From Lepisosteus oculatus (lineage: Eukaryota; Chordata; Actinopteri; Semionotiformes; Lepisosteidae): DNA of 64,000 nt. Below, piece by piece: positions 10,640-21,853 of the stretch (the stretch's first letter is position 1; the number at the start of each line of letters is the position of its first letter). The stretch is from the NCBI RefSeq assembly GCF_040954835.1, contig NC_090708.1, forward strand, positions 27,664,001 through 27,728,000, given 5' to 3'. A program made the translations under genes and the position numbers. The notes beneath the pieces are model-generated. The model searched no databases. It was not told the DNA's origin and was given only the letters and a program-made list of their open reading frames with translations.

Positions 10640-12120
10640 ATGGAAACCCCATTCTATGGGCACCTGACTACTAGTTTATGCTGAAAGTTAATACCATGTA
10701 AAGTAAAGTACCAACAGGGCCAATCATGTTCTAACATTCCATTCACACAGGACACTGGGTAAGTAGGATAGGTGTATCCAGGTTTCACTGTCAGAGGAAG
10801 CCTTAGACCATGCTTCAGTCTGTGCCACCACAGAAAAATCACAAATGTCCTGCAAAAATAAATATGCAGGAGTAAACTACAGACCTCCAACTTCTCATGT
10901 GAGAAACAAAAGTTATTGTTTTAGCAGTATTGGGCAGTATATACTCAGACATAGTGAAGCTACCTAGCATTTTTTTTGTGTGTTTTCAGAAACAATACAT
11001 TTACCTTCTGGAAAAATAAACATCCTTTGTGTCTGTAATCTCCCACTTCAGGTCAAAAGTTGTCTCCAAACAGGAGCTTCAATTGCAAAAATGATTTCCT
11101 TCTTCCCCAAATACGCTGAGAAATATACATGAAAAGGACAGAATCTGAAACTGAAAGTGTTTCCTTTCCACACATATATTTCAAAAGATGTTTCTTTTGA
11201 TTTAGTGTTTTGAAAGAAACAGGTATCCATTTTACCAGACATGTATCAGACTTAAGTAGACTTAAGTTCTCAAGAAAATAACATATAGAACAATTCCAAA
11301 CACATTTGTTGCTCATGTTGCTCTTGAAATACAACTTTCAAACAAATGGATATAAAGATATAATTAAGTACTTAAATAAAAAATATATAAATGTAAATCT
11401 TTCACTATCCCATTACTGTGTGCTCTGGGTTCAAATCAACAACAGTTTTTATAGTACTAGAAGATAAATTCTCCAAACATAAAAACATAAGAAGATGAAT
11501 TACAAACATATACATATCAACAGTAGATTTACTGTTATTTTCACTGCTTTTCACATACCTGCTGTTTGACTTTGTTCTGTATAATCTTCCTGTACAGGAC
11601 ACACCTGCTGGACATGAAACCCTTCCTCTATTCTTAGCTGCTTTTATGGGCAGCTCTTTTACAAAGACCCCAGAAGCCACTGAGTGCAGAACTGTAGCTG
11701 TAGCTCTTATTAACCCAGAGAGACAAAAAGTGAACCCAAAGGGCATATGGAATAAAAATAAAAGTCCTTGAAGCAGCTGGGAAACAGAAATCACAATAAA
11801 AATGACATTATGAAAACACAGTAGTTGGATGTTTGTCTAAACTGTTTGTAAAAGTTAGGAGGAATCACATGGCATCTTGGATATTGAAGCAATAAACAGG
11901 AGTTTGCCCCATATTGTGATTAAGGAGACCAAACTAACAAGGCAGACCGAGAAAAGCACAATACTGAAGTCAAGCATTCAATAGAACTTCACATTATAAA
12001 GTGAACTGTTCTACACATTGGACAAAAAGATGATGATACATTAAAACACTGACTCTTACAAACAACTTTTGCATAAAACAAATGCATGAATTTGTTCTTT
12101 TAAATTTCACTGTTAAACTT
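10640..12120 (-). repeat. OR-upstream block, copy A (no OR attached)
   Basis: The segment is homologous to 25598-26602 plus 30742-31010 and, in part, to 45100-45390. Those two copies lie upstream of the OR genes on the minus strand. Shared parts include 10706-10895 with 25598-25755, 11075-11340 with 25870-26120, and CACTATCCCATTACTGTGTG at 11403 with 26305. On the minus strand a candidate splice donor CAG|GTATGTG lies at 11552-11561 and a TATA-like CCATAAAAG at about 11643-11650. OR genes often have untranslated 5' exons, so this may be one. No OR remains to the left; the space is filled by SINE and transposon sequence. Confidence 0.6.
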
Positions 12121-13060
12121 TGTTTCACTTTGTTACTTTGAATCCTCATAACATCCAGACAGGAAAATTCCTTGAAAGACAGAGTTAGACCTAAGAAGGA
12201 ACCATAGGCTCACATCATATTTCATTAATGAGTCTCATGAGATGAGATTTTTCTCATAAAATGAAGGAAAAGTGTAAGCCAGGTATTATGCTTAAAATCT
12301 ATTTCTGGACTTGGACTAATCAGAAATAGAAAGGTCTGACCCTTATGTACCAATAATGAAGCTCACTGGTGCAACTCTCAGCCTCCATATCATGATCTCT
12401 GCCACTCTGCTTTCCCTTGTCTGTGTCCTCAAAATGATTTACTTAGTATTAAAGTTTGAATGTTTGCGTTACTGTAAAATGTTTTAAACTATAGATTACA
12501 ATTCTGTGTCTCTTTCAAGTTTTGAAATTAAAGATCACTTTTACCAGATCAGTGTATCTTGTAAATGGTGATATTTCATGTTTCTATGTTTGAAAATTTG
12601 CTAGAAAGATAAATTTTGGTCAAAATTTCAGTGTTTGGTTAACAGAACAGCAGCCCAATTCATTCATAGGGAGACAGCAGTCAAAGTTTGGGATTCACCC
12701 TTACAGAGATTTTAAAGCAGTTTGCGAGGAGGCCAGACCCTAAAAACACTTCACTCTGAAGAGTTTTACCACTAAAGCTCAATAATTAAAATCTTGTCTG
12801 TTCTCATTCTTAATCAGGGTTTTTCCAAACTCCTAAAAGGGTTAAGGGTGGAAAGCCTAGAGATCATCAAAAGAAGTGGAATTCTCCAGACTCTGAACAA
12901 TTCTAAATCAAGAAACATACAGATTTAAATGGCATGTTTATTGTGAGTGTCAGTGAAACATAGTTTTTGAATATCATGTGTTACAGAAATACGTTTCATG
13001 GAGAAATCTGAATAATCAGGAGAGTCATGAAGAGCCTTTGTGGTAATTCTTGGTTTTCAT
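12121..13060. repeat. Non-coding DNA with a segment duplicated at 18190-18490
   Basis: Bases 12700-13000 match 18190-18490 (for example the TCAAGAAACAT...CAGATTT stretch and CATAGTTTTTGAAT). The two copies bracket the Ty3/gypsy and LTR insertions at 13060-18170. No gene was seen. Confidence 0.55.
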
Positions 13061-13064
13061 TACT

Positions 13065-13640
13065 AGATCAAGGAAAAGTCTATCACCAGGGATGGTTGTC
13101 CAAAGAGGGTAGGAACCTGACAACCTCCGTGACTCCTTAGGGACTATACTAATGGGTTTGTATCCCATTTGGATTAATGAACGCTCCAGCTGCTTTCAAG
13201 CGTTGCATGGAAGAATGCTTGGTCTGTGGGATGAGTTATACGTACTGTACCTCAGCAATATCCTTGTATTCAGCAAAATCTTTGAAGACTACATCCAAGA
13301 TGTGCGTAAAGTGCTGCTATGCCTCAGACAATATGGCATTAAATGTAAGCCAAGTAAGTGTGACTTTTTCAAAGATGAAGTATGCTACTTAGGCAGAATA
13401 GTCTCAGCTGAGGAAAGTAAATTTGATCATGCTGACACTGAAGCTGTCCGTGCCTTGAAAGACAAGAAACCAAGAACTGTTGGTGAGCTTAGGAAAATTC
13501 TAGGTCTACTGAGACATTACAGACAGTATATCAAGGACTTTTCTTGTATAGCCAACCCAGTGTATGACCTGCTAAAAGGTTGGCTAGAGGAAGGTGCTGC
13601 TATGATGGGCCTGGTCCCCTACACAAAGTAAAGATAATTC
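13065..13640 (+). pseudogene. pol: Ty3/gypsy reverse-transcriptase fragment (copy 1)
   Basis: The reading begins with a DQGK.YHQG block near 13067 and the [20 protein letters not shown] region at about 13160-13220, then continues in the frame of 13152-13631 with [26 protein letters not shown] and [23 protein letters not shown]. These are the RT fingers, palm and thumb of Ty3/gypsy elements. The catalytic YxDD box is YLSN at 13248-13259, so both catalytic Asp are lost. At least one frame change occurs near 13230. Homology fades after about 13580, and neither RNase H nor LTRs adjoin it. Confidence 0.85.
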
Positions 13641-13881
13641 ATACCTTTTTGTGGGTGGATTATTGGTTGTTTGTTGGCTGCAGCTACTTCACCTCATTTT
13701 GGTTTAACAGTCAAAACCACATTCAGAGGCAGGGCCAGATTTTAAGCCTGGGTAGCACTTACCAGATGGACACCGGCTTGTTTCCCCATTGTGCCCTCTT
13801 GTGGACTGGAGGGGAGCCGGTCTTCTCATCCATTTATGAACACCAGTGTTTTAAAATAATGACCCATATGTTTCAATAAGG

Positions 13882-15276
13882 TGTAGCGGCAAGGCTCATT
13901 AAAAATACTGGAATTAAGTTTGCTGCCTTGCCAGTCCGTCTCTCCTTCATCTCAGTGGTGCTGCATACAGAAAAACTATTCCATCTGGTTCACATTTAAG
14001 GTGTTTTTCTAGCTGATAGTTTCCTGATAAGGAACAGCTCCCAAGGCTGAGATTCACCAGCCACCATAATAAATTACCATCACTGGCGCCTTACTGTCTG
14101 GGAGATTCCTTTGGAGAGTCACATCCCAGGTTGTTTACAACCCTAATGTCAGAGAGCATGGTTACTCATCCTCCACCTCCATCAGCCAATCAGGAACTGG
14201 TAGGGCAGAGTAACCCCATGTAGGTCTCGAATGCCCGCGGAACATTCAATCAATGAACGACCGTAGTTCCTCCAGATAAAACAGGCAGCACAGGACCCAG
14301 AAGGTGCTCCTCCAGGACATTCTCAGACTTATCTCGGACAATCACATAACGGCAAGTGGGTCCGAGTGCCAGGACTTTACTTTGTTCTAGGAGTCGAGAA
14401 TGGAGGTCGCCGCACGTAACCAAAGGATCCGCCCAACATTAGCCCAGCAGAGCAAGCCTCATGAACTGCTGGTACCCACCACGAATACACACCTGATCAA
14501 CCAGTGAACTACGGTCAGAACTGTGGACAGCTGAATCTCAGGATTCAGGACTAGAGCTACATCGTAACGGAACGGAAGACGAACCGGTCTTCTTCCCGTC
14601 TAAAAAGTGTGACTTGCTTGGACCCACAGTTACTTTCCATGTGCACAAACTCTGCTAGTAAGCCAGGACTAACTACCCGGTCTTCAGAGAGCCCACTCCA
14701 GCGTCGCAGCAGGAATCTCTCCCTCTTTCTCCCACACCTCCAGCAGAACCAGCACTGCGTGGCACCGGGCCAGAGGATGCCGATCGGACTTAGCAACAGC
14801 CTGCTGCAGTTCCTTTGTGTCAGCGGGAGATCTGAATCCACACAGATTGGATGAGTATTCAACATTCTGCATTGCAGCTTGAGAATTCAATTGTGACCTC
14901 AACCTGAGTTGATACCAATTTAATTCCTATGCATGACGTACTAGCTTGCGAGTTTCTAGTGTAGAAGTTGTAATCAAAGTTCAATTACTAAACAGTCTAA
15001 ATGAATGGTATACTTAATGTATATCCCTCTTGGTTTGTAACTGTTCGTGATTGAATATATACCTTTTGTATTCTGCTAACCCTCACTCTTAAGATCTGTT
15101 ATGTTTATATGCACATTTTATTTATTAATAAATGTATTTGTCATGTATTACTATCTGTGTGTGTGCGGTGCTGAGTTATCCTGCAAGGTCGGTTTTTTTA
15201 ATTGCTATCAAATAATCATTTTGTGACTTACTGCTACAATTAATAATTGTCCCAGTAAATGCACGAAACGCCTACA
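13882..15276 (+). mobile_element. Solo LTR, short form (copy b), with 4-bp target duplication
   Basis: The 1395-bp element begins TGTAGCGGCAAGG and ends CGCCTACA, with TG...CA ends. It is flanked by perfect direct repeats AAGG (13878-13881 and 15277-15280). Five other LTR-related segments occur in the window. It has an AATAAA near 15126-15131. The short 3' end agrees with the tail at 136-180 next to ERV-A, so the LTR probably belongs to that retroviral lineage. No internal sequence is attached, consistent with LTR-LTR recombination. Confidence 0.85.
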
Positions 15277-15404
15277 AAGGTATTAAAAGGGAAATGTGAA
15301 ATGTATTTAACTTTGGTAATGGATGTTTGTTCAGATGAGTAGTGTAGATCCTAGTCATGTTACTAAAGGTATTGTTGGAAATTGAAAAAGGAATAACTGT
15401 ACCC

Positions 15405-15575
15405 ATTGACTTCGCCCAGGACTTCCCCCAAGACCCTCCCATGATACTCCCAGAACCCCACCCATCCAGAGTTTCCCCATTACCTCATTATTTAATAAAT
15501 CCATCTAATCTCCACAGCCGAAATGACTCCAGCAATCATTAAATCATCATGCCCTAATTTCCATCTGCAGGCGCG
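15405..15575 (+). repeat. 5' LTR remnant of gypsy copy 2
   Basis: It matches the 3' LTR end at 18025-18165, with indels such as the missing AATT in ATTATTTAATAAA. Only the distal third of the LTR remains. Confidence 0.65.
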
Positions 15576-15639
15576 GCATAACAGAATGCCTGAGCCACAA
15601 CCCACTGGAGTTCAGTAGCGGAATACTTCAGCACCTAGG

Positions 15640-16395
15640 ACCATGGAACCCTAATTTCATGAACGACATATTCTGGGATTACCTATGTGAGTTCATGGTT
15701 ATATACTTCGAGGATATCTTAGTGTTCTCTTGAAATTATGCTGAACATATCCAAATGGTATTAAAATGTTTAAGAAAGAATCATCTCTATGCAAAGATAG
15801 AAAAGTATGAATTTCACTACTATAAAATCGCCTTCCTGGGGTATGTCTTATTAAACTCCGGGTTGAAGATGGATCTCACAAAGGTTGCTGCCATCCAGGA
15901 CTGGCCTATCCTCAACAACCAAACACAAATACAAAGGTTCATTGGCTTTACAAATTTCTATAGAACCTTTATCAAGAACTTTGGTTTGGTGATAGCTCCT
16001 TTCACTCGCCCTCACAAAAAAGGGTCCCAACCAAGGCAAGTGGATCCCGCGAGCTCAGGAGGCCTTCGACACCCTAAAGAAAAAAATCACCTCTGTTCCT
16101 ATCTGTCAACATCCAAACCCAGATCGACAGTTCAAGGTAGAGGTCAACGCGTCTGAAGTGGGGGTAGTTGCAGTCTTGTCCCAGCAGTTCGGTTCTCCTC
16201 CTAAACTTCATCCACGTGCCTTCTTCTCCAGGAACCTCACACCAGCAGAGTGAACTATGATGTTTGCAATCGGGAACTCCTAGCTATCAAATTAGCACTG
16301 AAGGAGTGGAGGCACTTACTGGAAGGTGCAAAATATCCATTCCTCATCTTCACAGACCACAAAAACTTGGAATTTATTGAGGCAAGCCAAAGTCC
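15640..16395 (+). pseudogene. pol: Ty3/gypsy RT and RNase H remnant (copy 2)
   Basis: RT begins near 15660; the YxDD box reads YFEDIL (15704-15721), so the first catalytic Asp is Glu. A stop follows at 15732. The frame of 15755-16156 continues with HLYAKIEKYEFH, FLGYVL and IQRFIGFTNFYRTFIKNF (thumb and connection), then shifts. RNase H reads on through [10 protein letters not shown] (about 16135-16170) and, from 16250, [25 protein letters not shown] and [10 protein letters not shown], where Glu and Asp positions of the active site remain visible. Stops and shifts make it a pseudogene. Confidence 0.85.
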
Positions 16396-16434
16396 GTGCC
16401 AGGCACGTTGGGCGCCTGCTGAACTTCTACAACC

Positions 16435-16640
16435 ACTCCTGCCACCAGAGCGACCTTGTGAATCCATCTCTGTGGAGTTCATCACTGGCCTCCCGAGATC
16501 TCGGGGACAGTCAGTCATCTTGACCGTAGTTGACAGATTCTCCAAAACAGCCCATTTCATTCCTCTGCCTCATATGCCATCAGCCACACAGATGGCAGAT
16601 ATTTTCATCAAGGAGGTTTAAATTATCTGGGAAGAGGATA
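16435..16640 (+). pseudogene. pol: Ty3/gypsy integrase core remnant (copy 2)
   Basis: Directly after RNase H the frame reads [29 protein letters not shown] and [12 protein letters not shown]. This is the start of the integrase catalytic core; the second Asp of D,D-35-E is in VVDRFSK. The first core Asp (usual context ISVDF) is Glu here. The zinc-binding HHCC domain between RNase H and core is missing, so a deletion joined the two. The frame ends at 16621. Confidence 0.8.
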
Positions 16641-17274
16641 GGGATGGAGAAGGCTTTCAAAATATCCCCCATTTATGTTCATTGGTATAGTAACTGTGCT
16701 GAGGTTGAGGTTGAGGTTGTGTGAAATGCACAATTCCCCTCTGCTGCAATAACAGTATCGTCTATTTTGCTGCCAGATTTGACAAAATAATGTTAATTTA
16801 GTTGACGAACTCTGCTCGAATGGCCGTTTTGTGTTTGTCTGAGTCAACATGAGCTTGCAAGTCAAGTACACCTTGATTTGCCAGGAGGCAAAAGTAACAG
16901 GCTTACACAACATTCTCTCTCTTTCTAACTATCTTTAAAACCTTTGTTAATTATTCTTCACAGTGAGAATAATGGGGTCAAAATCCCAGCCATTTTTGGA
17001 TATTTGAAAATTCCCCCCAGACGGAGATACAGTATAAGGATCAAAATAGAGGACATGGCCGAGAAAATTCGAACGTATGATAACTGTATTGGCCACCGAC
17101 TCTAGCTCTGCTGCTGAACCTGACGCAGACAGCACTGCTAGTTTTAGCAAGCATCGGAAAACAGCTACAAGCCGGTATGATCCAAATTATCTAAGTGCTC
17201 AGTGCTATTTTTATTATATGTGTGTGTGAGAGTGTGTGGTTCTTATGAGAAGATGACTTCTAGGCGGTACTTGT

Positions 17275-17565
17275 ATTCTTTGGTTTAATGAGGATACTGG
17301 TGCAGGCAAATCTGCAGAGGGCAGCAGAATGGCAGGAGACTATCGCTAACCGTCGTTGGAAGGACCATACCCTCACTCCGAGTCGGGCAGCAAGTATGGC
17401 TCTCCACTAAATGTCTCTGCCTATGTGTGCCCTCAAAGAAACTGGCTTTGCGAAACATTGGACCCTACAAGGTAATTGATTGGATTAATGCTGTCACATA
17501 CCATCTCAACCTTCCTAGATCCCTCAGTAGGTAAGTCTCAACAGCATTCCACATGTCACTATTAA
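17275..17565 (+). pseudogene. pol: Ty3/gypsy integrase C-terminal remnant (copy 2)
   Basis: The segment reads GQQVWLSTKCL-like and GPYKVID (about 17463-17483), then NAVTYHLNLP and FHVSLLKPP (about 17490-17575), with a few indels. GPYKVI is the GPY/F module of Ty3/gypsy integrases. The rest of the core between 16640 and 17270 is lost or unrecognisable. Confidence 0.7.
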
Positions 17566-17770
17566 AACCCCCACCAACACATTTGGCACCTGAGGAGTCT
17601 GGAGGACTCAGAAAAACCTTTCCCCAGAGGATTCTCGACTCCAGATGGGGACAAAACAGTCTCCGGTACCTGGTTCATTGAAGGGGACATGGAGCTGAGT
17701 TCAGCAAGGGGATTAGCAGCAACATGTCTCATTAGAACATTCCATCCCAGCACACAGAGGTCGCCCCTTT

Positions 17771-18172
17771 GGGGTGGGGAGGGGGGCAATGTGATGCCCT
17801 GACGAGCTCCAGTGCACCTGCACCAAATTCCATTCCACATTCCACACATGGAAGGATCTTGTCAGAGCTATCTCAAACAAGATCAGGCTGGGACTATCTA
17901 CCTTGTTAAGGGGACATCACAGACTATTTAATCACTCCTCAGGGCTCAGTAGAGACTCAGTAGGAGTCTCAGTAGTCTCTTCTGGTTTTACCCAGGTTTC
18001 TTCCTTGATATTGCACTAGGATTGCACTCCCAGGACTTCTCCCAGAACTCCACCCATTCAGATTTTCCCATTACCTCATTAATTATTTAATAAATCCATC
18101 TAACCTCCACCGCTGAAACTACTCTGGCAATCATTAAATTGCTGTGCCCTAATTTCCATCTTTGGGCATGAT
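17771..18172 (+). repeat. Polypurine tract and 3' LTR of gypsy copy 2
   Basis: A G-rich tract at 17771-17791 primes plus-strand DNA in such elements. The LTR begins TGATGCCCTGACG (about 17790) and its distal part repeats 15405-15575. Its exact 3' boundary (about 18165-18172) is uncertain. Confidence 0.65.
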
Positions 18173-19440
18173 GATTTAATCGATTTACAGCGATTTACAG
18201 AACTTTGTGAGGAGGTCTATGCCCTTACATCCAAATGAGTTTTGCCAATAAAGCTCACTAATTCAAGTGACACTCCTTGTCATTCTGAATCAGGTTTTTT
18301 CCAAACTCATGAAAGATTCTAAGGGTGAGAAGCTGAGAGACTGACAAAAGAGCTTCAGAAGTGGAAGTATCTAGATTGTGAATAGTATTAAATCAAGAAA
18401 CATCCAGATTTGAAAGGAACATTTATTGCCATAGTCAGTGATACATAGTTTTTAAGTTTCCTTTCTTACAGAAACAATTTGCATCAAGTTGGAGTAATTG
18501 GGAGTAGTTTAGGAAAACCACAACCAACACTTAATTGCTGACAAATTGTTGTAATCACAAACCCCCAAATGTCTTAATGAATATTGAGATTTTAAACAAT
18601 TTGTAAACTGTAATAATATAATTATACATTTACAAATATATTAATATACACTTAAGACAAAAAGTAGAAACTAACACATATGCCCATGTTGTCAAAATGA
18701 TCTCTTCACCCTATGAATTTAAAAAGTTTAAGGAAAAAAAATATCCCAGTTTCTTTTTAATCTGATCACACTGATATTTCTTTACCTTTTGCATCCTTTC
18801 AAATAAGAATTAGGATATTAATAATAAGAGAATAAATAAATTAATAAATAGACCTGTCTAAGCATGCAGAAGTATTTGTTTTTTTAATAAGCGTTGTCAG
18901 ATACATTTTCTAAACATTTTCTAATTGCATGAAACAAGATAACAGTTCTCAATCCTGCCACCCACATTTTTGAATTATTTTATTATGGTGCAGTAGTTGG
19001 TCATTTCATGATCATGCACTGTGAATACAGCCTCTATTTGCAGGAGCTACATGTATTACACATTGAGGGATGGCTGTAGCTTTAAAAATGTTGCAAAAGA
19101 ATAAGGCAGTTTGACTAATAAATGTTTCACAATAATCAAATTAAATCATGTACAGTTTGTAAAACACAATGATAATCTAATCAGATCATAATAATCTAAC
19201 TTTTTTCTTTACCACAATGTTTATTATTGCATCAGTTAAAATCTAGTTACAGATTGGACATTTAACCATCTTTTTTCATTTCATTTCAGTAATTTAAACC
19301 CTGATGTTTACAGCATATAAATGTTTTTTTGGACTTTTTTTCATTTTTAGTTAAATACATTTAAGATCCCAAATAATCTACCTCAGAAACCTTATATTTT
19401 TATGTCATCCTTGTTTTGACCACTGTCTTTTAGCTTCTCT
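18173..19440. other. AT-rich non-coding DNA; 18190-18490 duplicates 12700-13000
   Basis: No coding signal was seen. The first 300 bases belong to the duplicated segment described at 12700-13000. The rest is unique within the window. Confidence 0.5.
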
Positions 19441-19454
19441 TGGCTCATGGTTGC

Positions 19455-20090
19455 CCTAGAAAACCATCACACTCACACACACGATGTTAAGAAGCACCTT
19501 TCAGGACCCTGTGCAGACAGCAGAATCCGGAAGGGAGTGAACAGACACGGGGAGGAGACAAGGAACTGGGTTGGTAGACAAAGTGGGGCGTGATAAAGGT
19601 GCGCAGGTGCTCGGGGGTGCGTGATCCAGGCAAACAGTCCAAGGGGAGTCCAAAGGGTAATCCAGAGCAGGCAAAAGTCCAGAGCTGGGTGATCCAATTC
19701 AAGACAGACACGACAAAGTTAAAAACCGGAGCGGGATCCGGCGAAGGGTCGGGGAGATAAATGGGGTAAAGGGATCAGGAGCTCCAAGTCCCGGACTTGG
19801 CTGGTTCGGGACGCCGATAGGAGGTCTATGGCTTTGAGCCGCAGATGTAGGGCAACTCAGTGGTAGGCAGGCCCTCGAGCATCCATGTTCCAATGCAGAA
19901 CCCGGAACAGAATGAGCATCTGGCTTTTGTAGGGAAGGGCAGGAACCGGGAGCAGGTGCACAAAATCAACTAAAATGTGAAAGAGCTGGAGCGCCCTTAA
20001 GGGGGAGGGATTACAATCGTGATGCACGACTGCTCTCAGTTTTCCAGGTCTTGCCACTCTGACTGGATCTCCTTTTGACAATCCATTTTA
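19455..20090 (-). repeat. GC-rich unclassified repeat-like block
   Basis: The base composition is sharply higher in G than its AT-rich flanks, and the wording (for example GGCAAAAGTCCAGAGCTGGG and GAGCGCCCTTAAGGGGGAGG) resembles LTR/leader sequences of fish retrotransposons read in reverse. No protein homology and no second copy is present here, so the class is open. Overlapping minus-strand ORFs of up to 74 codons look like compositional artefacts. Confidence 0.35.
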
Positions 20091-21850
20091 ATGAGCAATT
20101 ATAATTCTAATTATTCTATTCCTCAGTTTTTCTTTTAAATGGCAAATCACCACTTTTTGGAACTTCATCATTATTCATTTCAGCCCATTATTTGTACTGC
20201 TTCTACTCTCTCCCCATTTCACAGTAAATACAAAAAACTGAAGCTGCACTATTCCTAAGCTGTTCTAGGTTGTTGTCCTTGTGTCTTTCTTTTCTTGGGA
20301 GCTCAGTTGCAGGAATCAGCACCCTAAAACCAAGGGCATTACCCCCTTAGAGCCGATGCTTCTCGTTCCCGGTTAATGGGCTGAGTGTCCAGGTCCTGAT
20401 TTCCAGATGTCTTTCCTAACTACACTGTAACAGCTTTCACTTTAAAAACCCATTCTGCCTGGGCTGCAACTTCAGCTTAAAGTCTTCACTTTTCCCCTAC
20501 ATTGCAGCTTCAGGGTTCAAGCCTTCACTCCACTCTGCTCTCCAGTTCCAGCTTCTAGACTTCCCTTCACACTTCAGATCCAAGTTTTCACACTTAAGTT
20601 CCAAGTTTTCACACTCCTGGCCTTCACCCTTGAACCCTGGACTATTCCACTGGCTTCCTCTTCAAAGAGATTCCAACTCACTTCAGGAGAGAACTTTCAT
20701 CAGCCAGCACCCCAGTGCTCTCTCCTTGCAGTCATCTTTACCTAAGCTTAGCAGCCCTATTTATGTTTTGTTGAGAGTCCTGCCCTTTAGCCTTCTCTCT
20801 GACTGCCTTTCTAGCTTTCCTCTGGAGCAGCCATAACATTAGTACTTTTATTCCTTTCTTTCACCTTCTGTTTCTCGGGCTGTCTGGGTCACTCTTTCCT
20901 GTTTCTGTTTTGTTCACTTTCTAGTCACCTTCCAGCACCCCAGCAAAGCCTTCTCCTTTTTCTTCCTATGTAGCCAGGCATCCTGTATCTGATCCGATGT
21001 TTGGTGAGCATAACCCTATTAGCCTGAGCTCACAGGATTCCTGTGTTCCCAGGGCTCCAGAAGATAAGAGGGGACAAACAGATTTATTTGTCAACCATTC
21101 CTCACAGGTGTCTCCCCTGGTTTCAGCCAAAGGGCCTCCTGACTGAATCACTGATTGGACTTTCCTGCTTCACCTGTATTTGGTGAAATTTCTTCTCTCA
21201 GAGAAGCCTCAAGAGAAAAACACAGCTGTGATCCCCAGTTGCTTTTTCACTGTGCATTCCTGCTGAAAAATAATAAGGCCCGCACACTACTTCTCAGGCT
21301 ACTAACGAGGGCTGCCCCCAAGACCTTTGCATTCCACTTTTATCAGAAGCTTGGCAGTCGATTTTGACACAAAGCCAAGACTCCCTGTTTCCAATTTAAC
21401 AGGCTTTGTTAGGCAGTTTTAACTGGCCTGGTGCTGTACCTTTCCAGCATTTCTCTTTTTCACCACAGATGTAGTGAGCCGGTCTTCACAAAAGACTTTC
21501 ATGCCTCGCCTGTTCATTTTCTAGCTGACTGGTTGGTGCAATCCTTGCTCTGACAGCCAGTTTTCTTTATGTTGTTTTACTTTTTCACCCACGTCAGTCT
21601 GTTACTGAAATATATTGCAGTAAGTCACAAAACTGACAACTGACAAAATATCTCACTCATATATATATATTTTTTTATTTTTATTTCCAAATTGTATTTA
21701 TTAATCAAATATAGGCAATTATTATTTCTTACAATTTGACATGCCTTCCATGGTAATATTGTTATTATTTTAATTTTATCACCTGGTTGTTAGTAAAATG
21801 TTATCTGTAATTCTTCATTTGAATTATAATTTGAATTTGTATAATGTGTC
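20091..21850. other. Non-coding, pyrimidine-rich on plus strand
   Basis: Bases 20260-21600 are C/T-rich with many CTTCAC and TTCCAG runs and no credible ORF. It could be an old repeat. Bases 21600-21850 are AT-rich and lie just downstream of the interrupted OR. Confidence 0.4.
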
Positions 21851-21853
21851 TTA

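Larger units (their letters stand above)
15400..18172 (+). mobile_element. Decayed, internally deleted Ty3/gypsy element (copy 2)
   Basis: Direct repeats of about 150 bp (15405-15575 and 18025-18165, sharing CATTACCTCATTA and CCCTAATTTCCATCT) bracket RT, RNase H and integrase remnants in the order pol requires. A purine-rich tract GGGGTGGGGAGGGGGGCAATG (17771-17791) immediately precedes the 3' LTR. About 2.8 kb remain, so gag, protease and parts of pol are gone. It lacks an open frame throughout and is inactive. Confidence 0.8.

Noticed and set aside
11405..11794. 129-codon minus-strand ORF as a protein gene
   Set aside because: The homologous copies B and C do not keep the frame; conservation centres on the splice-donor segment instead.
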